DNA of 64,000 nucleotides, taken from Heracleum sosnowskyi. Its lineage: Eukaryota; Streptophyta; Magnoliopsida; Apiales; Apiaceae. The notes under the pieces are model-generated. The model did not search any database and was not told the DNA's origin. It saw nothing but the letters and a program-made list of their open reading frames with translations. Below, piece by piece: positions 24,952-34,829 of this stretch. The stretch is from positions 64,739,064 through 64,803,063 of the forward strand of contig CM061242.1 in the NCBI GenBank assembly GCA_030848705.1, in the 5' to 3' direction. The position numbers and the translations under genes were made by a program. Numbering within the stretch: position 1 is the stretch's first letter; each line of letters starts with the position of its first letter.

Positions 24952-25941
24952 TATAATATCAAAGATTAGAAAATGTCTTAATTTCCGTTTAAATCTCTAC
25001 TAATAGAGGAAACTAAATATACAATTTGACTTTAAAATTTTCACTAATTGAGGAAAGTAAATATACAATTTTAATATTCTTGCATTTAAAATCTTTACTG
25101 ATGGAGGAAAGTAAATATACAATTTAATCTATTTTTATAGAGCACCTATATCTTAAATATTAAAAACTGAAATTTTCCTTTTTAATTCCTAATTTGTAGA
25201 AAATATAGTACTTATAAAAGACAAGTATTCGAAAAATCTTTTATATATATATAAAGGAAAATCTCCAGGAGCTCCAGAATCGCTCGATTCATATTTATCT
25301 AATTTTCTAGAGCTCTATATTTAAAAATTTTAAAATTAAAACTTCCTTATTTAAGTCCTATATTTTAGAAGAAAAATCTAAACCTTTTTAAATTTAAAAT
25401 TGTATAAAAGAAATAATTGTATAAAAGGTAAGTATACCTCTAATTGAAACTTTTTTAAAATCTTTATCTTCTTCTTTGTTATATCTTTATATTTTTATAT
25501 AAAAAGAAATATTTATTTTTTTTCTATGGCTTCTCTATTTTAACTCAATAAAAATAAATTTCTTTTTTTCCCTTATTAATTATGAGAATGTATCTCATCC
25601 TCATCTCTATATAAATCAATACAAACGTATTGACTCTCCAATTTGTTTAATTATCTTTTCACGTTCTCTTACTTTATTTTAGTCAATTTTTATAGATAAT
25701 TTTTTTATGTTATCTTTGTTGTGTGTTATGTTTATGTGATGACCTACCGACTAACAATGCTTAATTGTTTTGACAGATTTCATCAACAATGTTGGGATGA
25801 AGGAGATGACTACGGTGTCTAAGGTTTAGTAACTGTACCTTATTTGTATCTTTATTTTCCTTTAACATGAACTTTTAATCCAATTACATACTACTACTCT
25901 GTTATATTAGTTTGAAAATGATTTTTGATATTTTAAGCTAG
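24952..25941 (+). mobile_element. Helitron-like element C
   Basis: 990 bp between the CTAG of family B and its own terminal 'ttttaagctag' (CTAG 25938-25941), which is directly followed by the TC start of the next Helitron. The left half (about 24957-25360) is repeated at 54985-55728. The right half differs and holds a possible captured exon at 25771-25825. No clear terminal hairpin is seen, so assignment to Helitrons rests on the shared end and position. Confidence 0.5.
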
Positions 25942-26683
25942 TCTATACTATTATATTAAAGACGAAACATTGAAAGTTTTTTAGTCTGGTCAGTTTTTGT
26001 AGTCTGGTCCTCCAATTCTCAACCGTTGGATCTTTCAAATCAATATAATATAAGCCGTCGGATAAAATACTAAAAGATATTATATATAAATATAATATTT
26101 TATATTATAATTACTAATAACTATCTAATTACCATTTTCAGTTTTAACATATTATCTGTTTATATTTTCTAAATAAAACGACTTATCTTCTAAAAATAAT
26201 ACGGGCAACATATATATGGAAACGTAATGTAATTTTATATAATTATTAACAAAAAACCAACTGCCTTTTCAGCACATTACCAGTTTTGTATTTTCTAACT
26301 AAAATAACTCATTTTTTAAAAATAACACGGGCACATTACATATTTTATATTTTCTAACTTAAACAACTTATCTTCTAAATATTTTATATTATAATTATTA
26401 ATAACTATCTAATTACCTTTTTAAGTTAAAACATATTACCTATTTTATATTTTCTAAATAAAACGACTCATCTTCTAAAAATAACACATACAAAGTACCT
26501 GTTTTATATTTTCTAACTTAAACAACTCATATTCTAAAAATAATAGGGGCAACATATCTATATATACGTAATATAATTTTATATAATTATTAATAAATAA
26601 CCAACTACCTTTTTCAGCACATTACATGTTTCTTATTTTCTACCTAAAACAACTCATCTTCTAAAACCAACTGTCATTTTCAG

Positions 26684-26714
<31 letters not shown>

Positions 26715-27555
26715 CAAGGTGATATAATTTTATATAATTACTAATAAATAAATTTCTACCTTTTTCAGCACATTACATGTTTTAGGCATTTTAACTAAAA
26801 AATTCATCAACATGGTGATATTATTATATATTTATAAGCAATTGCCTTTTTCAGCTAAAACACATTATTTATATTATATTTTCTAACTAAAACAACTCAT
26901 CTTCTAAAAATAAAATGAACCACACACACACACACATATATATAACGATACTATATTATATATGATTAGCTAAAACACTTTAGTTGTTTTATATTTTCTA
27001 ACTACTGATCTTCTAAATATAATACGGGCAATATATATATATATATATTAGAAAATAATACAATCTATTATTATTATTAATAATAATAAATAATTAATTA
27101 CCCTTTTCAACACATTACCTATTTTATATTTTTGACGAAAATAACTCATCTTCTAAAATATAATACGGGTAACTTCTATATAAAATGGTAATATTATCAT
27201 ATTAAACTTATAAATTTTATGTTTTGTTATAATTTTTTCTATAACTTTCAATTCACATAAAACTATTAATAAAAAATAAAATTAATATTATAATTATTAA
27301 TAACTACCTAAACTATTAAACACATCTCTATTATATTATTAAATACAAAACTTTTAAAATACAAATTAATCACGAACAAACACAAACACCTACGTCGATT
27401 CAACCTCGAATTCAACAACCACTGAGTAGAACTATTCAAAATTTAAAATCTTATTCATGAAAAACAAATATAAATGTAAAAATATTAAATATTAAACTAT
27501 AAAAAAGATAATAAATTTTATATTTCAACCGTGCATAGCACGGGTTTTAAGCTAG
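25942..27555 (+). mobile_element. Helitron family D, near-complete
   Basis: Starts TCTATACTAT at 25942. Ends with hairpin CCGTGC-ATA-GCACGG, then gttttaag and CTAG at 27552-27555 (1,614 bp). The body holds several near-repeats of 'ttctaaaaataatacgggcaa' type and short CA/TA microsatellites (about 26684-26714, 26919-26945, 27029-27049). No coding sequence. Confidence 0.8.
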
Positions 27556-28481
27556 TATTATATAATAGACGAAACATTAAAAGTTTGGTTGGTCGGTATG
27601 GTACGTTGTGATTTTACTTAATTGCCCTTAACTGTATTTTGTGTTTTTACTTAATTAACCTTACTTATTTATACAAATATATTATTAAATAATAATATTA
27701 CATATTTATAATCAATTACCTTTTTTCCCTAAAATACATTATTTTTTCTAACAAATTCCCCTACTTTTTTCAAACATGGCAATTACCTTTTTAACTAAAA
27801 CATGTTAGTTTTTCTATTTTACTTACTAAAACCCCTCATTTTCCAAATATATCAAAGACAAACCTTTAGTTATTTATTTTTAAGCCTATAATATTATAAT
27901 TATTTTTTAAAAGTTTACCTATTTTAACATGTCTACTTATTTTTATTAACAAATGTAATCACTAAGAATATTAAAATATAAATAATCAAATACATATTTA
28001 TAACCATTTACTCTAAAAAACATTATAGATTTTTTCTAACAAAGTCCCTTCTTTTCTAAATAGATCACGGGAAATTGTTTTTTTCAATTTACTTTTTCTA
28101 TTTTTCTCACTAAAATTCATTTTTTTCCAAAAATATCATAGAAACCCTTTACTTATTTATTTTAAAACGAATTTAAATACTTTTAAATATTAAATTTTAA
28201 AACCTCATTTTCAAAAATATCACGGACATTTACCTTTTTAAACTAAATATATGTTACATTTTTTATTTTTCTTACTAAAACCCCTCATTTTCCAAAAATA
28301 TAACGGGTAAACCCCTACTTATTTATTTTAAAATCTGTTTTAATGTTTTTAATTAATTAAAAGTATTTAACTATTTTAACATGACTGCTTATTTTTTTAA
28401 AAAATAAAATTAATAAAATATTAAAAATATAATAATAAAATAAAATTTAACAATCCGTGCATCGCAAGAGTTTTAAGCTAG
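27556..28481 (+). mobile_element. Helitron family B
   Basis: It begins 'tattatataatagacgaaac' after the preceding CTAG. It ends with the imperfect hairpin ccgtgcatcgcaagag, then ttttaag and CTAG at 28478-28481. Its 3' half is repeated at 51991-52483. No ORF. Confidence 0.75.
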
Positions 28482-28960
28482 TATAATATAATAGACGAAA
28501 CATTAAAAGTTTGGTTGGTCGGTACTAAGTGAATTTACTTAATTACCCTTACTTATTTTTAGAAAGATATTATTCATTAATAACATTATTTATAATTAAT
28601 AACCTTTTCGGGTAAAATACATTACTTTTTCTATTTTTTCTAACAAATCCCCTCTTTTTCTTAAAAATTCACCGGCAATTACCTTTTTTCAACTAAAACA
28701 TGCAACTTTTTCTATTTTTTCTTACTAAAATATCTCATTTTCCAAAAATATCAGGGGCAACCCTTACTTATTTGTTTTAAAACTTATTTTAATACTTTTA
28801 ATTACGGGCAATTACCCTTTTCAACGAAAACATGTTAGTTTTTCTATTTTTCCTTACTAAACCCCCCCATTTTCTAAAAATATCACGGACAAACCGTTAC
28901 TTATATATTTCAAAACCTATTTTAATACGTTTAATTATTTTAAAAAGTTTAAACAATATA
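28482..28960 (+). mobile_element. Helitron family B, 5' part, interrupted
   Basis: Starts 'tataatataatagacgaaac'. It is cut at 28960/28961, where another element begins TCTATTCTAT after an A, as expected for Helitron insertion between A and T. The paralogue at 52484-52958 has the same junction. The small frame at 28832-29032 crosses it and is not a gene. Confidence 0.65.
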
Positions 28961-29486
28961 TCTATTCTATTATATAATAGCCGAAACATTGAAATATTTG
29001 GTTTCGATCATTTATTCTATTTAATAAAATAATATAAAGTATAAATATAAAAAATATTACTTTTTAATGAAAATATATTAGCTTTTATAAACACGTCTAA
29101 ATTAAAAATTAGTATAAATATCTTTCAATCATTAATATTGTCTTTTCTTTAATTACATATTTATTAATTCATTCCAAAAAATATTAAACACTATATCTTC
29201 TTAATAAAAATGTCAATTATACTATATTTTACTCCATCCGTCCCCCTCAATTCTTTACATTGAGGGACGGGGGCTCGTCAGGGGCCCGACACACATTTTA
29301 AGGCCCCTTTAATATATACTTCGATAAATTATTTAAAAAAAATTCTTCTTCTAAATAAAAATATAATGTTTAAATTTTTATTTAGAAAAAAAAGTTTAAA
29401 AAAAATGTTGTAGAACTATACTTTATAGGAGTCTTAAAATGCGTGCCAAGCACGGTAAAAAATGAGAAGGAAAGAGGGAGTATATA
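28961..29486 (+). mobile_element. Helitron 5' fragment containing a Stowaway-type MITE
   Basis: The 5' end reads TCTATTCTAT...gccgaaacattgaaa, and the 3' end is not found. A Stowaway-type MITE is nested at 29232-29480. The whole arrangement recurs at 52959-53463. Confidence 0.6.
29232..29480. mobile_element. Stowaway-type MITE (Tc1/mariner-like)
   Basis: About 249 bp with termini CTCCATCCGTCCC and (complement) CTCCCTCTTTCC, flanked by TA on both sides. These ends and the TA duplication fit Stowaway MITEs mobilised by mariner-type transposase. A shorter paralogue lies at 53230-53457. Confidence 0.75.
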
Positions 29487-30205
29487 TTAGCCTATAACCC
29501 GTGCAAAGCACATGACAATTATAACCATATTTTTGAAATATACGCAAATTTTAAAAATATTATCATATTCTAATTATAATTATATGTAATGTAATGATGT
29601 CAAAAGTGAGATTTAGTTTGTTATTGTGTAAGACTATTATTATTTGTTATTAAACTTAATTTATTTTCTATAAGTTTTTTTTGTTTTGTTTTTTTTAGTT
29701 TATAAAATTAAATAAATTTATATTTAATTATAACTTATGAATGGTTATGCCTATTCAACAAAACATAATTTGAATTCAATTATAGCTTATTTTAATTATT
29801 TTTTATTAAACTTAATTTTTTTTCTATATGTTTCTTTTGTTTCCTTTTTTTTAAGTTTATAAGATTAAATAAATTTATATTTAATTATAACTCATGAATA
29901 GTTCTGACTATTCAACAAAACATAATTTGAATTCAATTATAGGTTATTTTAATTTTAAATTGTACTTTAATACATATTTATATAATTGAGGTAACTGTCC
30001 AAATTATAACTTTATTTTGTGATAATAATATAAATATAAATGGAAGCGTTGTAAACTTATTTTGAAACTATTTGATTTTACCATATATTTTTATTATAAT
30101 TTTTTTTCCTTTTTTAAATTTATTGTAAATTTTTTATATTAAATTCTTTAAATTAGTTTTGAAAGAATATGGTTTCAAGTAATATATTTTCATTAAAAGA
30201 TAATG

Positions 30206-30261
<56 letters not shown>

Positions 30262-30263
30262 TA
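29487..30263 (-). mobile_element. Helitron in reverse orientation, 3' part
   Basis: The minus strand ends with hairpin GTGC-ttt-GCAC, ggg, ttatagg and CTAA (complement at 29487-29490). The body runs rightward. Its 5' end is not recognisable and is probably lost in the TA microsatellite at 30207-30260. Paralogue: 53464-54890. Nothing coding. Confidence 0.6.
30207..30260. repeat. (TA)n microsatellite
   Basis: 27 consecutive TA units; the paralogous site near 54885 has only a few, so the array expanded locally. Confidence 0.95.
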
Positions 30264-30311
30264 TCAATACTATTATATAATAGACGAAAGATTAAAAATT
30301 TGGTTGGTCGG
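30264..30311 (+). mobile_element. Helitron 5' terminus truncated by Tat1
   Basis: Begins TCAATACTAT after an A and continues 'agacgaaagattaaaaatttgg', as in family B 5' ends. It is cut at 30312 by the Tat1 LTR. Confidence 0.6.
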
Positions 30312-31042
30312 TGTTATGGATTAAAAAACGTGCTTGTAAATTAATTGTTAGGGTTTAGAGAGCTTCGAGCTTTAATGGCTGCTCTTATGTTTCGTGACTA
30401 AATCGGTCCTCACAAGATGCCTACGTATCTCAATCAGTGCTGAGAATCAAGCCAGAAAACGTAGTTATTTGTGTTGCCCTCGGGGCTATGGCGGCAGGGG
30501 CACACCAAGAACGCAGTGACTTGTATTTCCTTATTCGAGGATGAAGTCTAAAACGTTGTAGATGACGTATGGAGCTATGTCCAAAATGTAGTTCTGAGAT
30601 GAGGGATCAGACCTTTTATATAGGCGTTTAGAAGCCTAGTAGATAAGTATTGATTTCCTTGAAGGATAAGTCTTATCCTTGACGGTGGATAAGTATTGAC
30701 TTTCTTAAAGGATAAGTCTTATCCTTGACGGTGGATAAATATTGACTTTCTTGAAGGATAAGTCTTATCCTTGACAGTGGATACAGATAAATTCTAGATC
30801 TTTCCTTGTAGGAGTTGTTTCCATATCATAACGGACTTGTATTGAAACAAGCCCACTTGTATTAGAACAAACCTGTATTGGACGTCTTCTAATACAGGTT
30901 GTGCTTCTAGCCCAAATATTAATTACGAAATTAATATTTAATTAGAGTTTCGGGCCTTATTAATGGGCCTTATTTATGGACCAACTAGGTTTAATTAATG
31001 CAATATTAATTATGTCTTTAGGGTTATTTTTAACCCATATCA
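30312..31042 (-). repeat. 3' LTR of Tat1 (Ty3/gypsy, Tat lineage)
   Basis: 731 bp, plus strand TGTTATGG...CCCATATCA, followed by the complement of a polypurine tract. It holds three tandem 46-bp units, each with the perfect palindrome GGATAAG-T-CTTATCC (30664-30678, 30710-30724, 30756-30770). The partner LTR is not in the window. The host sequence at the left is a Helitron 5' end. Confidence 0.8.
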
Positions 31043-31053
31043 TTTGCCCCCCC
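31043..31053 (-). other. Polypurine tract of Tat1
   Basis: The minus strand reads GGGGGGGCAAA directly before the LTR's TG. Confidence 0.8.
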
Positions 31054-31726
31054 AACTTCTATGATAATGCACTAGGATTTCATAGAAGTTATACTGGTCT
31101 TTTTTGAGACTTGGGGTCTTTTTATCCCTTATCCGGGACTTACTACCCTTTTTTGGGGATTTTAATATACACTAGTGTTTCACGAGTATCATCTTAGTGT
31201 AAAGTGTGGAGCGACCTACACATTTACGACGATTTTGCCTTATTCGAGGCTAACTTGACATTTGCACAAGCCTTTTATGTTTTATATCATCTTGTTTCGG
31301 CTTCAAGCCTTTCATTGAGCATAGCGAATGATGGGGTTTGGACTGAATGTCTTAGGTTTCTGGGGTTTCAACCCTTCACCCTTACGAGTTCTTACTGATG
31401 GCTCCACTCGTAGTGATTCATTCTCAAGTCTATCATATCAAACTTCTCCTGAGTTTGAAATTTTCGCTAATTACCAATAGGCATCTTAGGCTTTCTTTTG
31501 TATGTTTATTAGCAACATTCACCCTTCGAGATTCGTTGTATTCAACTCTATTTGTGCAGTTGACATGCATATTTTGTATGCTTTCCTTTGCATTCATTTG
31601 TAGTTTGTCTTGGCAAAGCTTTGAGGATGTTAAACGGGTTCAACCCTTCATCTGCTTTCTAGGAAGCTCATGATTTCATCGAACCTTATTTCTACTTGTC
31701 CTAATAGCGGATCCTTTTAGGATGCA
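31054..31726 (-). other. Tat1 region between integrase and 3' LTR, no gene seen
   Basis: About 670 bp. The plus-strand frames here (31204-31398 and 31398-31673) are short, with no recognisable domain. In the other Tat element of this window the equivalent place holds a 3.5-kb antisense gene, so this copy either never had one or lost it. Confidence 0.55.
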
Positions 31727-32415
31727 CTAAACATAATAAATTTTTAAGTTTGAGGCATGCCAAGTCCTTGGTACCTCATGCCCTTCGAGGGTTTCTAGAT
31801 TATACGAGCCTCGTCCAAACACATTCTTGACTTTGTAGGGCCCTTCATAATTAGGGGCTAATTTTCCTTTATGTCCAACCCCGTATGCTTCAATGTTTCT
31901 GAGAACCAAGTCTCCTTGACGAAAGAACCTTTCTTTAACCCTCAGGTTGTAGTAGAAAGATGCTCGCTTCTGATGTAACACAATCTTGGCATTTGCCTCA
32001 TCTCTGACTTCATCAATTAGATCAAGAGCCAACCTCATACCTTCTTCGTTCGATTCAGGCTCAAAGGCCCCTACTCTTGGGGAGGTATGAGTAATCTCCA
32101 CTGGCACCACGGCTTCTGCCCCATTGGCTAACAGGAATGAAGTTGCTTCAGTAGTAACCTTGCAAGTGGTACGATATGCCCAAAGTATAGGGAGCAACTC
32201 GTCCACCCAAGTGTTCCTTGAGCGTTCAACTCTCTTCTTGAGTCCATCTAGGATGATTCGGTTGGCCACCTCATCTTGTTCGTTTGCTTGAGGATGAGCA
32301 ACTGATGTGAATCACAACTCAATGTTGTTCTCTTCATAATACTTTTTGAAATCTTCATTGTCAAACTGCTTCCCATTGTCCGTGACTAGGATTCGTGGGA
32401 TTCCATATCGACACA
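31727..32415 (-). pseudogene. Tat1 integrase core remnant and C-terminal part
   Basis: From 32269 the frame is open for 180 codons and reads as the C-terminal half of a gypsy integrase, with 'WVDELLPILWAYRTT' and a closing part typical of the lineage (GDLVLRN, EGPYKVKNV, TWHASNLKIYY). Between 32270 and 32415 a shifted frame carries 'ILVTDNGKQFDN', with the second catalytic Asp. A TGA then stands where a Trp codon is likely, followed by 'HPQAN' and the catalytic-Glu region. The stretch with the first Asp is missing: the zinc finger at 32416-32500 is joined almost directly to this point. A dead gene. Confidence 0.85.
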
Positions 32416-33282
32416 TTACACTTTCTCATAGAAATTGCAATACTTGTTTTGGCACCGTTCACATTTCTTCACGTAGCTTTTAGCATCTGTAAGTATGCTT
32501 GGCCAATAGAAACCTAGACGAGTGATTTTATGAGCAAGGGCTCTGCCCCCCAAGTGCTGTCCACAAATTCCTTCATGTACTTCCCTTAGGACCAACTCTG
32601 CCTCTTGGGGTCTCAAGCATTTTAAGTAAGGAATGATGAAAGACTTTTTATATAGGATTCCCTCAATCAGGGCATACCTTAGTGCTCTCACATATAGCTT
32701 TCGTGCTTCTGAAGTGTCGTTGGGTAACCACCCAGTTTTCAGATGAGATTTAATGGGATCCATCCAAAAGCTAGCAACATCAATAGGTGCTACCAACTTT
32801 CCATTGATGTTTGGGGTCTTCAAGACTTGGAAGTATACACTTCCTGCGTAGTTTTCAATTTCAGAAGAGGCAAACTTAGACAAGGCATCAGCCTTCATGT
32901 TCTCTTCCCTTGGAATGTGTTCCACATAGCATTCATCAAACTGAGTCATGATGGCCTTGACAAGCTTCAGGTACTTGGCCATGACTTCATCTCTGGCCTT
33001 AAACTCCCCATTTACTTGGGAAACCACTAGCCTCGAATCTCCACACACTTTCAGAGTTTTAATTCTCAAGGCTCCAGCCAGCCCTAAGCAAGCTATCAGG
33101 GCTTCGTACTCAGCTTCATTGTTGGTCGTTGGGAAGTCCAGTTTTAGTGCATACTCTATGAGAAATCCATCAGGACTTTGTAGCACCAAACCTGCTTCAC
33201 TTGATTTTGTTTTTGATGCTCCATCAAAATAGAGAACCCAACATTCTTTGAACACCATCTCTTCATCTTTCTTGTCTTCCAC
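32416..33282 (-). pseudogene. Tat1 RNase H and integrase zinc finger
   Basis: 288 open codons. The first about 150 residues form an RNase H with 'LYFDGASKTKSSEAG', NNEAEYEAL, GDSRLVVSQ and ADALSK, holding the Asp/Glu catalytic set. This extra RNase H type is known from Tat-lineage gypsy elements. The integrase zinc finger follows, with H and H in 'REVHEGICGQHLGG' and C and C in 'CERC'. The frame then breaks. The reported first codon is GTG and is not a true start; this is an internal part of a polyprotein. Confidence 0.85.
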
Positions 33283-33284
33283 TA

Positions 33285-33659
33285 CTACTTCCTGCCCCCG
33301 ACTTCTTGGTTGTCAATGGTGCATTCAACCACGAAGTCAGTGAGTTCTTGAGCTTTTATGGCCGTTCGAGGCTTATACTTGATGTCAAATTCTCCCAATT
33401 CAATAGCCCATTTGATCAACCTTCCACTAACTTGAGGGCTATGCAAGATGTTTCTTTGGTATGTTGCTCCTGCATTCTTAAATCCAAATACCATGATTAG
33501 GTAACAGAAAACACCAAAGTCAGTGATGAATGATACCTTGGAGATGTCATCTTTGTGCATTTTGATTTGGTTGTACCCACTGAAGCCATCCATTAAACTC
33601 AGCATCTCGTGCCCAGTTGTGGCATCTATTAGGGCATCAATCCTTAGGACATGCATCAT
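33285..33659 (-). pseudogene. Tat1 reverse transcriptase fused by deletion to RNase H
   Basis: It begins inside the RT (LMDGFSGYNQI...KNAGATYQR) and then jumps directly to 'GRLIKWAIELGEFDIKYKPR', which belongs to the first RNase H. The catalytic YVDD, the thumb and most of that RNase H are gone. This is a clean internal deletion of probably over 200 codons that left the frame open. The 63152-63571 region of Tat2 shows what is missing. Confidence 0.85.
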
Positions 33660-34829
33660 TCAAATCAGTGATGTGCACACACATCCTCCATTTTCCATTG
33701 GCCTTTTTGACCATCATTGGGTTAGCCAACCATTCCGGAAATTGTATTTCTTCAATGAACCCGGCCTCTAGAAGCATTCCTACTTCTTGTTTAATGGCCT
33801 CTTGCCTCTCTGGAGCAAAATTTCTCTTCTTCTGTTTCACCGTCTTCCTTTCAGGGTTCACATTCAGTTTGTGGGTTATCAACCGGGGATCAATCCCTGG
33901 CATGTCAGCCGCTGTCCAAGCAAAAACATCATTATTCTCTTGAAGAAAAGATATGAGCTTGCTCTTCAATGGTTCATGCAATAGTGGTCCAATGTAAGTC
34001 ACCTTCTCCGGTTCACCAGGGACTAAGGGAATTGGAATTAAATCCTCAGCCGGTTTCCCTCTTCGGTCCTCATTATCACTAGTATCCATGTCTTCAATGG
34101 GGAGAACCTGCCCCCCCCCCCCCCCGATTCCATCAGGCCCTAACGCGGCTACATAACAGCTTCTAGCCATCTTTTGGTCTCTCCGTTCTTCACCAATTCC
34201 ATTCCTCGTTGGGAACTTGATTTTCAGATGATAAGATGAGGCAATGGCCTTGAACGCATGAAGACCCGTCCTTCCCAGGATTGCATTGTAGGTCGAAGTT
34301 GCCTTTATAACTATGAAGTTCAACATCTGAGTAGACGTATTAGACCCTTGCCCCATTGTCATTGGGAGTTGGATAGTGCCTTCCACCTTCGACTCCACTC
34401 CATTAAATCCATATATGGGCATATTCGAGGGTGTCAACTGAGATTCAATATAGCCCATCTTGATAAAAGCATCATGGAACAAGATGTCCACTGAAGCTCC
34501 ATTGTCGACAAAAACCCTCTTTGTTTCAGAATTCCCTATCACATGTACGATGACTAAGGGATCATCGTGGGGAAACTTCACTCCCTCCAAGTTAGAATCA
34601 TCAAAACCTATTGATATTTCTGTTCGGGCACGTTTCGGTGCTTCTCCGACCACAGTCATTACTTCTCGGGCATAGGCCTTTCTTGAGTTTTGGGAGGACC
34701 CAGCAGCAGTTGGTCCTCCGAATATCATGTTGATGACAGGCCCCCGGGGCTTGGGATTTCGATCTTGATCGTTGTTCCTTCTGTCATAATCCTTCCTTTC
34801 ATAGTTTCCTCTTTGACTCCCTTGATTTC
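33637..34829 (-). pseudogene. Tat1 Gag end, protease and N-terminal reverse transcriptase
   Basis: From 34829 down, a basic Arg/Asn/Asp-rich Gag tail leads into a retropepsin-like protease with VDNGASVDILF, where DNG replaces DSG/DTG as often in plant gypsy elements. A linker with a Gly run follows (encoded by the C15 tract at 34111-34125), then the RT N-terminus with 'EAGFIEEIQFPEWLANPMMV' and 'KWRMCVHITDLNDACPKD'. The frame then shifts. The upstream part of Gag is absent because the Tekay-like LTR begins at 34830. Confidence 0.88.
34111..34125. repeat. C15 homopolymer in the Tat1 linker
   Basis: Fifteen consecutive C, coding for Gly on the minus strand; liable to slippage or assembly error. 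Confidence 0.85.

Noticed and set aside
28832..29032. Small frames in the A+T-rich Helitron regions (also 50767-50961)
   Set aside because: Low-complexity translations crossing element boundaries, with no domain and no codon bias.
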